From an uncultured Saprospiraceae bacterium (lineage in GTDB: Bacteria; Bacteroidota; Bacteroidia; Chitinophagales; Saprospiraceae): 44,265 nucleotides of DNA. Both the position numbers and the translations under genes were made by a program. The notes under the pieces were generated by a model. That model had not been told where the DNA came from and ran no database searches. It worked only from the letters and a program-made list of their open reading frames with translations. The stretch covers positions 1 to 44,265 of the forward strand of contig CALFBG010000031.1 of NCBI GenBank assembly GCA_937951685.1, in the 5' to 3' direction. Below, piece by piece: positions 7,878 through 17,743 of this stretch (position 1 is the first letter of the stretch; each line of letters opens with the position of its first letter).

Positions 7878-9152
7878 ATGTTCCAGCAAAAGTTTATACC
7901 AAGTCAATCCATCATTACCCCTACTTTAATTAAGGCGGCAAAAGACCGCTTACAGGCTGTAATTATAGAAACTCCATTACAACTGAACCGAGGCTTATCG
8001 GAAAAATACAATTGTGAAGTTTGGCTCAAAAGAGAAGACTTACAAGTAGTCCGTTCTTATAAAATCAGAGGTGCTTACAACAAAATTTGCCAACTTTCCC
8101 CCGCGCTGCAAGCACGAGGTATTGTTTGTGCTAGTGCGGGAAATCACGCTCAAGGAGTAGCACTCGCTTGTGCTTTGCTAAAAATAAAAGGGGTTGTTTT
8201 TATGCCAAGAACAACTCCACAACAAAAAGTAGAAAAAGTAAGAACCTTTGGTGGTCCTTGGATTACTATTAAATTGCGAGGAGATAGTTTTGATGATGCT
8301 TCTACTGAAGCCGCTGAGTTTGTAAGTAGTCACCAAATGTGTTTTATCCCAGCTTTTGACGATCTCGACATTATTGCGGGACAAGGTACCGTTGGTCTAG
8401 AGATACTGCAACGATGTCCTCAAACCATTGATTATGTTTTCGCGGGAATTGGAGGAGGAGGATTAATCTCAGGGCTGGGAAGTTACTTTAAAACACTTAG
8501 CCCTACAACGAAAATCATTGGCGTAGAACCAGCTGGAGCAGCAGCCATGCAAGCAGCATTACAAGCAGGTCAACAAGTTACACTTTCTCAGTTGGATACT
8601 TTTGTAGATGGTGCAGCAGTACGTACCGTTGGTCATTTAAACTTTAAAATTTGCCAAGAAGTCGTTGATGAAATCAGTGTAGTCGCAGAAGGAAAAGTCT
8701 GCACAACAATCTTAGAGTTGTACAACCAAGAGGCAATCGTGGCAGAACCCGCCGGCGCCTTATCCATTACCGCTTTAGACGAGTATCGCCAAGTCATCAG
8801 AGGCAAACGCGTAGTTTGTGTCGTGAGTGGTGGTAATAATGATATTACTCGTACGGAAGAAATTAAAGAACGATCCATGCTTTACGAAGGGAAAAAACAT
8901 TATTTCATCGTCCGTTTTCCACAACGCGCTGGAACATTGCGAGAGTTTTTAATTGAAGTCCTTGGTACACAAAACGATATTACACATTTTGAATATACCA
9001 AAAAGAATAATCGCGAAAAAGGCCCCGCACTCGTCGGAATCGAAACCCCTTCAAAAAAAGCCTATCAAGACTTACTATTACGTATGGAAGCACATCAAGT
9101 AGACTTTGAACTACTCAATGACAATCCTTCCCTTTTTCAATTGCTTATTTGA
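7878..9152 (+). CDS. ilvA: Threonine dehydratase (biosynthetic, PLP-dependent)
   Basis: This PLP enzyme deaminates threonine to 2-oxobutyrate, the committed step to isoleucine, and so supplies the second substrate to IlvBN. The PLP lysine is K62 in VRSYKIRGAYNKI. The substrate loop SAGNHAQGVA (87-96) and the phosphate-binding glycine loop GIGGGGLISGLGS follow. Residues about 335-424 form a single C-terminal ACT-like regulatory domain (HYFIVRFPQRAGTLREFL), as in the short biosynthetic form of about 420-435 residues rather than the two-domain E. coli type. That domain argues for the biosynthetic, isoleucine-inhibited enzyme rather than the catabolic TdcB. It is the last gene of the operon; no terminator was seen after it. 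Confidence 0.94.
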   Translation: MFQQKFIPSQSIITPTLIKAAKDRLQAVIIETPLQLNRGLSEKYNCEVWLKREDLQVVRSYKIRGAYNKICQLSPALQARGIVCASAGNHAQGVALACALLKIKGVVFMPRTTPQQKVEKVRTFGGPWITIKLRGDSFDDASTEAAEFVSSHQMCFIPAFDDLDIIAGQGTVGLEILQRCPQTIDYVFAGIGGGGLISGLGSYFKTLSPTTKIIGVEPAGAAAMQAALQAGQQVTLSQLDTFVDGAAVRTVGHLNFKICQEVVDEISVVAEGKVCTTILELYNQEAIVAEPAGALSITALDEYRQVIRGKRVVCVVSGGNNDITRTEEIKERSMLYEGKKHYFIVRFPQRAGTLREFLIEVLGTQNDITHFEYTKKNNREKGPALVGIETPSKKAYQDLLLRMEAHQVDFELLNDNPSLFQLLI

Positions 9153-9170
9153 GTATTAATCCCTCCACAG

Positions 9171-9203
9171 TTTGTCTAATAATTTACATAACTTCTAGTT
9201 TTG
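9171..9203 (+). promoter_or_regulatory. Bacteroidota-type promoter upstream of the CotH gene
   Basis: TTTG (9171-9174) and TAGTTTTG (9196-9203) are separated by 21 nt, matching the known -33 TTG / -7 TAnnTTTG consensus of this phylum. Transcription would start near 9210 and give an untranslated leader of about 215 nt. Apart from this, the gap 9153-9425 shows nothing recognisable. Confidence 0.6.
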
Positions 9204-9425
9204 TGTCGGCTGATTACATTTTACATCCTCTCTCCATTCCATTGTCAGGTATTATACAATCTCTTAGTTCAATAAACGATACATTTACCCTTGTATTTCG
9301 GACTAAACTTTATTAAGATCATTTTCATATAATACAACTTCAAAACTAAAAAGTCTCCCCAAGATTTTTTAGGCACCTTTTATTTTTTTCTAACAAAGAT
9401 CAACCGAGTCGTTACTTAAAATTTT

Positions 9426-11981
9426 ATGATGATGAAAAAATTTGTTTTTTTCTTACTAGGGCTATGCACCTTGGTGAGCAATGACCTCCGTGCGCAAGTA
9501 TTAATTAATGAATACTCTGCTTCTAACTTAAGAGTGTTTCAAGACAATTACCAAAAAACAGAAGACTGGGTAGAGCTACACAATACGAGTGCCAGTTCCG
9601 TTAATTTGGCAGGATGGCGATTGTCAGATAAAGTTAACAAACCTGCTAAGTGGATTATTCCTGCGGGAGTAACAATTCCTGCCAATGGTTTTATTCGTAT
9701 TTGGTGTTCGGGTAGAGATGAAGTTTCTCTTAACAATTACCATTCAAACTTTAAATTAAGTCAAACCAAAGCGGGAGAAGTTTTAATGCTTTCTCAGCCA
9801 GATAGCACCGTTGTTGATCAAATTCCTTTAGCACTTACCTTGATGGAACACTCTCGCTGTCGTGCTACGGACGGTAGCAACGAATGGAGGGTTTGCACCA
9901 GTCCAACACTTAGTCAATCCAATAATTCCGCTCCAAAGTACCTTGGTTATACCAATACCCCAACAATTAGCCTCGAAGGAGGGTTTTATAGTGGTACACA
10001 AACAGTCACGATCCAAAACAACGAACCCAATTCCACTTTGCGTTATACCCTTGATGGAACCGAACCTATTGTCAGTTCACCAACTTACGTTGATGCAATT
10101 TCAATTAGTTCGACGCAGGTCTTAAAAGCAAAATCGTTTAGTAACGACAATAACATTTTGCCTGGGAAAATTGATTTCCAAACCTATTTTATTGATGAAA
10201 GTTTTAGCTTAGCTGTTTTCTCCGTAGCGGCAGATGAGATAATAGACTTAGCCAATGGACAAGGAGATTTATTACCAATTGGTTCACTCGAATACTTTAA
10301 TGAGGAGCAAGAGCGCGCAGCCAGTTCCTACGGCGAATTGAATCGACACGGACAAGATTCGTGGGTGTTAAATCATCGGAGTCTTGATTGGATCTCTAGA
10401 GATGAAATGGGCTATTCTAGAACCGTAGAAGCACCATTATTTGGTTACTCGGAACGAGATGAATACCAACGCTTTATGTTTAGAGCATCCGGCGACGACA
10501 ACTATCCCGCCATTGATGATGACCAACACGAAGGAAGCACACACGTACGAGATGAATATGTTCATGCCCTTGCCATGGAAGGTAATATGAAATTAGATGT
10601 CAGAGCAGTAGAACGAGTCATTGTATTTTTAAATGGCCAATACTGGGGCGTTTATGGCTTGAGAGAACGACCGGTAGATCACGATTATACCAAAGAATAT
10701 TACGATCAAGGAAAATTTGACCTTCAGTATTTAAGTACTTGGGGTACAACGGAAGCAGAATACGGCGGACAGCAAGCCTTTGATGATTGGGGAACCTTGC
10801 GCGACTTTATTTTAAATAACGACATGAGTGATCCTGATAATTACCAAAGCGTCAAAGATCAACTGCAATTGGTTAGTTTAATTGACTACATGATTGCGAA
10901 CCTTAACTCCGTAGCATCCGATTGGCTTAATTATAATACTGGTTGGTGGCGCGGAAGAGATCCAGAGGGCGATCACAAAAAATGGGGTTACATTCTTTGG
11001 GATAACGATGCTACTTTTGACTATTACATCAACTATAGTGGTGTCCCAAATATTAATCCGGATGCGGAACCTTGCGACATTGACGACATTGCTGATTTCA
11101 TGGATGGCTTTTTCTTTAATAATGATGTGGGACAACACGAAAAAATATTTTTGAAATTACAAGAAGAAAATCCAGATTTCAAACAGTTGTATTATTCGCG
11201 ACAAGCAGATTTAATGAATACCGTTTATTCCTGCGATAATATGTTGGAAACCTTGGATCGCATGATTGGAGTAATTGCACCGGAGATGCCTCGACAAATT
11301 CAACGTTGGGGAGGAACAATGGAAGAATGGGAAGAAAACGTATCCACCTTGCGTGGTTTCATCGAAGAACGTTGTACCTTATTGGATGATGGCATGACGA
11401 GCTGCTTTGATGTTACTGGACCTTATCCTTTAACCTTGCAAGTAGAACCTGTAGGTGTTGGGGAAATTGATTTGAATACTTTAGATATTGAGGAGTTCCC
11501 TTGGACAGGAAATTATTTTGGTAACATGGAAAACCTAATCAAAGCGAAAGCAACCGACGATGATTATAAATTCTCGCATTGGATTAGTAAATCAGGGAAT
11601 ACCATCGCACCAGAGATCACCGCTCGAAAAGCGGCTATCACTTTAGCAGGATCAGATACCTTGATTGCCGTATTTATTCCGGTTACCGTTAATACACAAG
11701 AGATTGCTGCTAATTTTGGTTTGAGTGTTTTTCCGACACTAGCTAAAGACTTCATTAATATTAAATATAGTTTAGAGCAGTCCCTTCCGGTAAGTTTCAG
11801 TTTACATAGTGTCTTAGGAAATCGAGTCGTACAACTAGGTCAAGTAAGTAAGCAACGTAACATAGGTACGCACACAGAAAACTTTGATCTAAACCAGTTC
11901 AATCTTGGTGCTGGTATTTACTTTTTACAAGCTAGTTTTGGAACACAAAAGGCTTCTATCAAAGTAGTGGTTTTGGAATAA
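9426..11981 (+). CDS. Secreted lamin-tail / CotH-like protein with T9SS sorting domain
   Basis: This 851-residue exported multidomain protein has a signal peptide (1-24, ending DLRAQ). A lamin-tail domain (about 25-140) contains LINEYSASN and WVELHNTSASSVNLAGW. A chitobiase-type beta domain (about 175-245) contains RYTLDGTEP. A CotH-like kinase domain (about 260-660) includes RFMFRASGDDNYP, FLNGQYWGVYGLRERP and WDNDATFDYY. A repeat-like segment follows, and then a T9SS type A C-terminal sorting domain (about 775-851; FGLSVFPTLAKDFINIKY, AGIYFLQASFG). CotH proteins are protein kinases in spore formers; the function of these outer-surface versions is not established. Three successive ATG codons open the ORF and any may be used. 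It has its own promoter candidate and a strong terminator. Confidence 0.85.
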   Translation: MMMKKFVFFLLGLCTLVSNDLRAQVLINEYSASNLRVFQDNYQKTEDWVELHNTSASSVNLAGWRLSDKVNKPAKWIIPAGVTIPANGFIRIWCSGRDEVSLNNYHSNFKLSQTKAGEVLMLSQPDSTVVDQIPLALTLMEHSRCRATDGSNEWRVCTSPTLSQSNNSAPKYLGYTNTPTISLEGGFYSGTQTVTIQNNEPNSTLRYTLDGTEPIVSSPTYVDAISISSTQVLKAKSFSNDNNILPGKIDFQTYFIDESFSLAVFSVAADEIIDLANGQGDLLPIGSLEYFNEEQERAASSYGELNRHGQDSWVLNHRSLDWISRDEMGYSRTVEAPLFGYSERDEYQRFMFRASGDDNYPAIDDDQHEGSTHVRDEYVHALAMEGNMKLDVRAVERVIVFLNGQYWGVYGLRERPVDHDYTKEYYDQGKFDLQYLSTWGTTEAEYGGQQAFDDWGTLRDFILNNDMSDPDNYQSVKDQLQLVSLIDYMIANLNSVASDWLNYNTGWWRGRDPEGDHKKWGYILWDNDATFDYYINYSGVPNINPDAEPCDIDDIADFMDGFFFNNDVGQHEKIFLKLQEENPDFKQLYYSRQADLMNTVYSCDNMLETLDRMIGVIAPEMPRQIQRWGGTMEEWEENVSTLRGFIEERCTLLDDGMTSCFDVTGPYPLTLQVEPVGVGEIDLNTLDIEEFPWTGNYFGNMENLIKAKATDDDYKFSHWISKSGNTIAPEITARKAAITLAGSDTLIAVFIPVTVNTQEIAANFGLSVFPTLAKDFINIKYSLEQSLPVSFSLHSVLGNRVVQLGQVSKQRNIGTHTENFDLNQFNLGAGIYFLQASFGTQKASIKVVVLE

Positions 11982-12000
11982 TTTTTTCTTGAAATAAAAA

Positions 12001-12038
12001 AAGCCTAGTAGATAAAAAATTGTATCTACTAGGCTTTT
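12001..12038. terminator. Bidirectional terminator between convergent genes
   Basis: A 14-bp perfect stem AAGCCTAGTAGATA/TATCTACTAGGCTT (12001-12014/12023-12036) is flanked by an A-run on the left and T-rich sequence on the right. It can end the CotH transcript (plus) and the porin-like transcript (minus). Confidence 0.9.
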
Positions 12039-12056
12039 CTTGTTTCATGATTTCCT

Positions 12057-13403
12057 TTACCGTCTTGATTGCTTCTTTTCTTTTTTGTTGCCAAAAGCAA
12101 GGTTGAGCCCAAAGCGAAAGTTGGTACTTTTCGTTTTCATGGGATCTACAAGTGGAATAATATTATCCGTTACGCCAAAGATTTGAATCCCGATCAGCCG
12201 TAAGGTAAAATTCAAACCAATATTATCAAAAGTTCTATTTCGTACGGAATACATCGCACCAATACTTAAAATATCGCCAAAATCTTTTTGTACATTCAAC
12301 GCTAAAGCCGGTTGAAATCTTTTGCGGAAAATTTCGCCGTAAGCTAAGGCTCCAAGATGCAAACCATCTATCGGAGAAAACCGCGCACTGAGATAAAATC
12401 GACCGGGTAAACTCGTCGCAAAAGAACGCTCCGTTTCTGTAAAATTAAACACTTGTTCCAACGTGTCCACCACCGAACGCAAATCAAAAGAATCATTTTC
12501 AATCATAGGACCAACGGCTACCCCTTCGAAGCGATGGGTTCCCCGACTCGTTTGTGTACTAACGTTATTCTTCCAAATAATTTGCCCTAAATCAAGTACA
12601 CTCGCTTTGAAACTAAAGCGTTTTCCCAATGTAACAACAGCACCTAAGTCAATTGCATAACCACTATTGTTCGTAAAAAGTGCGTTCGAAATATTGTCCG
12701 TTCCCCCAAAGAGTTCGATATCTCCGTCGTCGTTGATGGTCAAGCCACTACTTTGAAAAACAACATCCGTTTGTCCCGTTAATTCGTAATAATTCTCATC
12801 CGTATGAAGCGTTGCGCTAGAGCGATCGGTATGCAGTGCAGCGACGCCCATCAAGTACTTTAGCTTTGTCCCCACGCTGAGTATTTCATTCACCTGAAAA
12901 GCGAGTCCTATCCCAAACTCTTGGTATGCAAGCATATCAATTTGCGGAGCAATATCAATTGTTTCTCCAATGCGATTACCATTTCCTTCAAATAATAAAC
13001 TCGCTATTCCTTTCGGATAATTGAGGTACGTGCCCATTTTCATGGCGTGTGATAAAGTCAGTTGAAAATAGTCGTAGCGCAAACCAACCGTTAGACTATG
13101 CAAGGCAACATTAGCTTGTAAATAATTTTTCGTTTCATCTAAAGCAGCTAATAAACGGGACGAATTCAAACTTAAGCGATTGCCATTTTCAGAGAAAATA
13201 TTGTTGGGTGAAAATTGAGCATTATAAATATTTACGTGTGGCGAAACCAAGGCTATATTTACGCCGTAATTGCTAAATTTAGCTGGATTCGTTTGCGTAG
13301 ATTGAATAATATTATCCATAAAATGCAAGCCTAAATCCTGCTGTGCAGACAATTCAAAAAAGCTAATTAAGCTACAAAAAAAGAAGAGCGTCAAGCGTTT
13401 CAT
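12057..13403 (-). CDS. Outer-membrane porin-like protein (DUF5723-like)
   Basis: This 448-residue protein has a signal peptide (1-21, FFELSAQQ) and then a beta-rich sequence of alternating hydrophobic strands and Gly/Asn turns. The beginning DLGLHFMDNIIQSTQTNPA and the segments VGTKLKYLMGVAALHT and ALAYGEIFRKRFQPALALNV resemble the PorP/OmpP1-like barrels grouped as DUF5723 in Bacteroidota. It would sit in the outer membrane. Its specific role is unknown; related proteins are often annotated as porins or type IX system-associated, but nothing here shows that link. It is 45 nt downstream of a lipoprotein gene on the same strand, so the two are likely an operon and may work together. Confidence 0.65.
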   Translation of the reverse strand: MKRLTLFFFCSLISFFELSAQQDLGLHFMDNIIQSTQTNPAKFSNYGVNIALVSPHVNIYNAQFSPNNIFSENGNRLSLNSSRLLAALDETKNYLQANVALHSLTVGLRYDYFQLTLSHAMKMGTYLNYPKGIASLLFEGNGNRIGETIDIAPQIDMLAYQEFGIGLAFQVNEILSVGTKLKYLMGVAALHTDRSSATLHTDENYYELTGQTDVVFQSSGLTINDDGDIELFGGTDNISNALFTNNSGYAIDLGAVVTLGKRFSFKASVLDLGQIIWKNNVSTQTSRGTHRFEGVAVGPMIENDSFDLRSVVDTLEQVFNFTETERSFATSLPGRFYLSARFSPIDGLHLGALAYGEIFRKRFQPALALNVQKDFGDILSIGAMYSVRNRTFDNIGLNFTLRLIGIQIFGVTDNIIPLVDPMKTKSTNFRFGLNLAFGNKKEKKQSRR

Positions 13404-13448
13404 AATCGTTGAGATTGATTGATTTAAAAAGAAAAAGAAGAGCAGTGC

Positions 13449-14963
13449 TTACAAATCTTTAGTCACGGCTTTCACCCCTAACTGTAAATCCACTCCGTAA
13501 TCGCTGTAAAACTTAACGGCATTTCCCATAATATTATCCGTTGTCACTCGTGCACTCAGTCTAATTTTTGTCGCACTTTGAAAGTTTCGCAATTGCGATG
13601 GTGTAAGGTCGATGAAGGTCGTAGTCTCAGTATCTCCTATCACGCGACCTTCACTATTCGTTTTCGCAGCGACCAAGAAGTTTTGATATGGCTGCAACAA
13701 AGAATCCTGAACAACACCATTATCATCTTCAAAGTAAACCTGAATACCTGCATCGACGGGCAAACCATTATTGGCGATTAGCTTAAAAGTAGCCCGTTCA
13801 ACATTTTCTAAAATGGAAGCATCGAAGTCAATATTTTTTTCGGTAATGAAATGTCCATTCGCGCGTACCCACAGCGGCAAAGCAACATCTACATTTACTT
13901 TAATGCTACTCGTGGCGGCAATAAAACCTTTTACCGGGCTTCCCCCAGGATTTAAGTTAGCAAGGAATTCGTAATTTAGGGCTTGCGGGTTACTCGCAAT
14001 GACTTCCGCGAGAGTAGAGTTATTTTGATCCAATACTAAATTAGTAGTTTTGACCATTCCCATTTCGCTAAGCGTGGGGTAATTAAAATCGAGTCCATCG
14101 TCAAGGACAGAATGAAGATGCATTACGCCGCTCTGCTGTGTCATTACGGCTAAGTTTTGTGCTATCAGATTTACGGGCAGCCCAAAACCGTTTTCAAAAA
14201 TCATGCTTACGCTTGGTGCTTCGAAGTAAACACTTCCTCCCGCAGCGTTAGTAAAAAGGTCAATTTTGATTTCGTCTTTTGGTAAACTCAAGGCTTGCTC
14301 AGGAAAAGTAGCGATGATGTAATCGTATTCCAAATCCGTAAAGCCAAAATGCACTTCTTCTAAATGAATACGCGCTCCCGTACTGACCCTCACCGCATTA
14401 TATTCCACCACAAATTCCTCGTCGTAAAAATCAAATACATACGTACTCAAATCGATAGTTCCCGCTTGTTGAATGGGCTGCGTTCCAGTATTACTAACTG
14501 GAATCTCAATCGTTAGTTCCTGATTGTCCTTTTTTAAATTGGATAAGCGAATCGTTACCATTAAATCTTCGGCAAAACTAGATTCAAAGCGATAAGCAAA
14601 ATTCCCTTTTTTGAGTTTAAACTCATCAATTTGATAATCAAAAGGTAGGTTCTCATAAGGAATTTTCACTACTGTATCAGGAATGGGAAACTCCAAATTT
14701 GGAATTTCTACAATTTCTTCACCTTGGTAAGAAAATACCTCACCTTGATAAACTAAAGTGATAAATTTATCATTATCTAGTGCTACGTAACCGCCCGTTT
14801 CAAAATTATCTAACAAGTCTTCAATATTGAGCTTCGCTTTCAAAATCGGAATGGCAATCGTTTGTGACCAATCTTCAATCTCTACTGCTTCGTAGTCTTT
14901 CAAACAAGCCGTAAATAGCAAGACAATGGGAAGGAAATACAAAAGTCGTCGATTTTGCAGCAT
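13449..14963 (-). CDS. Predicted surface lipoprotein of unknown function
   Basis: This 504-residue protein begins with a lipoprotein signal (LLYFLPIVLLFTAC, lipidated Cys at residue 20) followed by acidic sequence (KDYEAVEIEDW), which is compatible with surface export in this phylum. The mature part is beta-rich and low in Cys, with repeated strand-like segments (PIPDTVVKIPYENLPF, GFIAATSSIKVNVDVALPLW). No enzyme motif is visible and I do not recognise a family. The gene directly precedes the DUF5723-like porin gene (45 nt), which suggests a lipoprotein/barrel partnership at the outer membrane. That is an inference from context only. Confidence 0.7.
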   Translation of the reverse strand: MLQNRRLLYFLPIVLLFTACLKDYEAVEIEDWSQTIAIPILKAKLNIEDLLDNFETGGYVALDNDKFITLVYQGEVFSYQGEEIVEIPNLEFPIPDTVVKIPYENLPFDYQIDEFKLKKGNFAYRFESSFAEDLMVTIRLSNLKKDNQELTIEIPVSNTGTQPIQQAGTIDLSTYVFDFYDEEFVVEYNAVRVSTGARIHLEEVHFGFTDLEYDYIIATFPEQALSLPKDEIKIDLFTNAAGGSVYFEAPSVSMIFENGFGLPVNLIAQNLAVMTQQSGVMHLHSVLDDGLDFNYPTLSEMGMVKTTNLVLDQNNSTLAEVIASNPQALNYEFLANLNPGGSPVKGFIAATSSIKVNVDVALPLWVRANGHFITEKNIDFDASILENVERATFKLIANNGLPVDAGIQVYFEDDNGVVQDSLLQPYQNFLVAAKTNSEGRVIGDTETTTFIDLTPSQLRNFQSATKIRLSARVTTDNIMGNAVKFYSDYGVDLQLGVKAVTKDL

Positions 14964-15340
14964 AATAGCTATTGTTTTAGGTGCAGCACCCGTCTGCCAC
15001 GAATAAGAAATGGGTAGACTTTAGATGACTACGAATCAAAAAATGTAGGAAATTGTACAACGTACGTTGTGTAGTAGCGAGAAGAACAGTAGTGATTTTG
15101 CAAAAAGAATGCCTAAATAAATAAGCTTAAGGATAAAGCTAATTCTTGGTGTAAAAATGTAGAAGCGATCAGCATTTCTCTTACATCGTAACCGCCTCAA
15201 TATAGTTAAGGTCAGCTTTCTACTAAGCTTTCTAAGAAATTCATAGTAAATTGCAGCGCATAAATGTAGTTGTTTTAAAAAAAACAAGTTCCGCGAACTA
15301 CTTCAACAAAACAACAATAAAATTTTAATCTGTGTTAATT
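14964..15340. other. Divergent intergenic region with palindromes
   Basis: This 377-nt stretch lies between divergently transcribed genes. It carries a 14-bp perfect palindrome ACAACGTACGTTGT (15057-15070), a second dyad AGTTC-CGC-GAACT (15287-15299) and a TTGTTTT/AAAACAA hairpin (from about 15270). No TAnnTTTG promoter was identified. A minus-strand ORF of 83 codons here has no recognisable features and is treated as spurious. Confidence 0.4.
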
Positions 15341-17710
15341 ATGAAAAGAAAAATGATACATCGCTTTTTTTCCTTGGCATTGTTGGCGATGGTGCCCTTT
15401 TTAGCGCTCGCGCAAAATCCTACCTCTAATCATGGTAATAAGTTTGAACAATTGGGTACTTTGCTTCCTAGTCCTAATACCTATCGCTCTGTAGATGGAA
15501 CACCCGGACCGGACTATTGGCAACAAAAGTGCGACTACGATATCAGCTGTACGCTTAATACCAAAGAGCAACGCTTAGACGGAGACGAAACGATTACTTA
15601 TCACAATCAGTCGCCCTCTACGTTGAAATATCTTTGGTTACAATTAGATGAAAACCAACATGATCCGAATGCTGACAATCACCGTTTTGATGCGAGTAAG
15701 ATTCGAGAAACGATGAGCGAAAGTGCTTTGGTTCAACTAGAAGCATGGAGAGAACTAGAGAAATTTGGTTGCAAAATTGAAGCGGTTACCCAAACGGACG
15801 GTAAGCCTTTAAAATATATCATCAACAAAACGATGATGCGTGTAGATTTGCCAAAAGCACTAAAACCAGGTGAAAAAGTTTCCTTTAAAGTCAAATGGCA
15901 TTACTATCTCATTGATCGGATCAATACACCAAGTTGGGGACGAGGTGGCTATGAATTTTTTGAAAAAGATGGCAATTACCTTTATACGATGGTACAATGG
16001 TATCCTCGGCTTTGTATCTACAATGATTTTGAAGGGTGGCAAAATAAGCAATTCACTGGACGAGGCGAGTTTGCCTTGACTTTTGGGGATTTTGATGTCA
16101 AAATGACTTTGGACGAAGATCACCTCGTTGGTTCTACGGGGACTTGCCAAAACTATGATAAAATGCTTAGCTCAACACAATTGAGCCGTTGGCAAAAAGC
16201 ACAAGCTTCGAAGACGCCCGTTGAAATCGTTACCTTGGAAGAAGCCAAGAAAATGGAAAAAGCGCCTAAAGCTAAAAAGACAAAAACTTGGCACTACAAA
16301 GCAGAAAACGTAAGAGATTTTGCTTGGACTGCGAGCCGAAAATTTGTTTGGGATGCTATGCCGCATTTCAATGAGAATGGAAAGAAAGTGATGTGTATGA
16401 GTTACTACGGCAAAGAAGCTTATCCCATTTACAATCGATATTCTACCAAAACGGTAGCACATACTTTAAAAACTTACTCTAAGTATTCGATTCCATATCC
16501 TTATCCCGTGGCTATTTCTGTAGAAGCCGCTAACGGGATGGAATACCCTATGATTTGTTTCAATCCTGGTCGAGCGGAAGAAGATGGTACTTATACGGAA
16601 CGTGCGAAAAATTCTGCCATTACAGTTATCATTCACGAAGTAGGACATAACTATTTCCCGATGATTATCAACAGTGATGAACGACAATGGGCTTGGTTTG
16701 ATGAAGGACTTTGTACTTTCGTACAATATTTAGCGGAGCAAGAATTTGACAATAATTATAAATCGTGGGTCGGTGCGGATAAGATTACGAGTTACATGAG
16801 TATGCCCAAGGATAAATTGGAGCCGATCATGACCAATAGCGAAAACATTGTCAACTATTTTCCGAATGCTTATTTGAAACCTGCCGCAGCTTTAAATATT
16901 TTGCGGGAAACAATCATGGGAAGAGAGTTATTTGATTACGCTTTCAAAGAGTATTGCCGCCGTTGGGCATTCAAACATCCAACGCCAGCAGATTTCTTCC
17001 GAACGATGGAAGATGCTAGTGGTGTAGATTTGGATTGGTTCTGGAAAGGCTGGTTTTACGGTATCGAACCGGTTGATATTGCCTTGGATAGTATCAAGTG
17101 GTATAAAGTAGATTTGGAAAATAATCCAGAACGAAAGGAAAGAACACGCGACAATGTAAATAGTGCGCCGAAGGATGGACCGACTTTAACTCAAATTAGA
17201 AATCGAGCATCCGGCATGAAGTTTCCGGTAGAAGAAGATAAAGATTTACAAGATTTTTATACGACTTATAAACCTTGGGAAACGAGTGATTCCGTTGTTA
17301 GCTCTACCACTTATCTCTACGATGAAACCTTCACCAAAAAAGAAAAGAAGAAACGCTTTGGAGACAAAAACTATTACCAACTGCACTTCAGCAACAAAGG
17401 TGGTTTAGTAATGCCCGTTATTATTGAATGGACTTTTGAAGATGGTACCACGGAAATTGAGCGCATCCCCGTAGAAGTTTGGCGGAAAAATGAAACCAAC
17501 TTCAGCAAAGTATTTGTCAAAAACAAAGAAGTAAAAGGTATCGTCATTGATCCTTACAAAGAAACGGCAGATATAGACGAGAGCAATAACAACTGGCCTG
17601 TAAAAGAACTGCCAAGTAGATTTCAAGTGTTCAAAAAACACAAGCAATCAGAAAAGAATATGAATCCAATGCAACGAGCAAAAAAGAAGAAAAAAGTGAT
17701 TCGACCTTAA
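15341..17710 (+). CDS. Secreted M1-family zinc metallopeptidase
   Basis: This is an aminopeptidase-type M1 protein exported to the envelope or medium. Counting from the ATG at 15341 it has 789 residues. A GTG 9 nt upstream also opens the frame, but the ATG gives the cleaner signal peptide (MKRKMIHRFFSLALLAMVPF, cleavage near ALAQ). The N-terminal beta domain contains DISCTLNTKEQRLDGDETITY. The exopeptidase motif appears as EAANGMEYPM, in place of GAMEN. The zinc site is HEVGH (H432, E433, H436) with the third ligand E455, exactly 18 residues on in WAWFDEGL. The last 160 residues form a charged region ending in KKKK-rich sequence. This is the short, secreted Bacteroidota version, not the cytosolic PepN. 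Substrate is unknown. Confidence 0.9.
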   Translation: MKRKMIHRFFSLALLAMVPFLALAQNPTSNHGNKFEQLGTLLPSPNTYRSVDGTPGPDYWQQKCDYDISCTLNTKEQRLDGDETITYHNQSPSTLKYLWLQLDENQHDPNADNHRFDASKIRETMSESALVQLEAWRELEKFGCKIEAVTQTDGKPLKYIINKTMMRVDLPKALKPGEKVSFKVKWHYYLIDRINTPSWGRGGYEFFEKDGNYLYTMVQWYPRLCIYNDFEGWQNKQFTGRGEFALTFGDFDVKMTLDEDHLVGSTGTCQNYDKMLSSTQLSRWQKAQASKTPVEIVTLEEAKKMEKAPKAKKTKTWHYKAENVRDFAWTASRKFVWDAMPHFNENGKKVMCMSYYGKEAYPIYNRYSTKTVAHTLKTYSKYSIPYPYPVAISVEAANGMEYPMICFNPGRAEEDGTYTERAKNSAITVIIHEVGHNYFPMIINSDERQWAWFDEGLCTFVQYLAEQEFDNNYKSWVGADKITSYMSMPKDKLEPIMTNSENIVNYFPNAYLKPAAALNILRETIMGRELFDYAFKEYCRRWAFKHPTPADFFRTMEDASGVDLDWFWKGWFYGIEPVDIALDSIKWYKVDLENNPERKERTRDNVNSAPKDGPTLTQIRNRASGMKFPVEEDKDLQDFYTTYKPWETSDSVVSSTTYLYDETFTKKEKKKRFGDKNYYQLHFSNKGGLVMPVIIEWTFEDGTTEIERIPVEVWRKNETNFSKVFVKNKEVKGIVIDPYKETADIDESNNNWPVKELPSRFQVFKKHKQSEKNMNPMQRAKKKKKVIRP

Positions 17711-17743
17711 GCATGGGATTGAATAAATATTAACCTATTTTAA

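Noticed and set aside
15036-15287. 83-codon minus-strand ORF in the divergent gap
   Set aside because: No recognisable domain, odd composition and a location over the likely promoter region; probably chance.
15289-15303. Shared motif TTCCGCGAACTACTT with a near match at 22948-22962
   Set aside because: One mismatch in 15 nt is expected by chance among all pairs of positions in a window of this size; surrounding sequence does not align.
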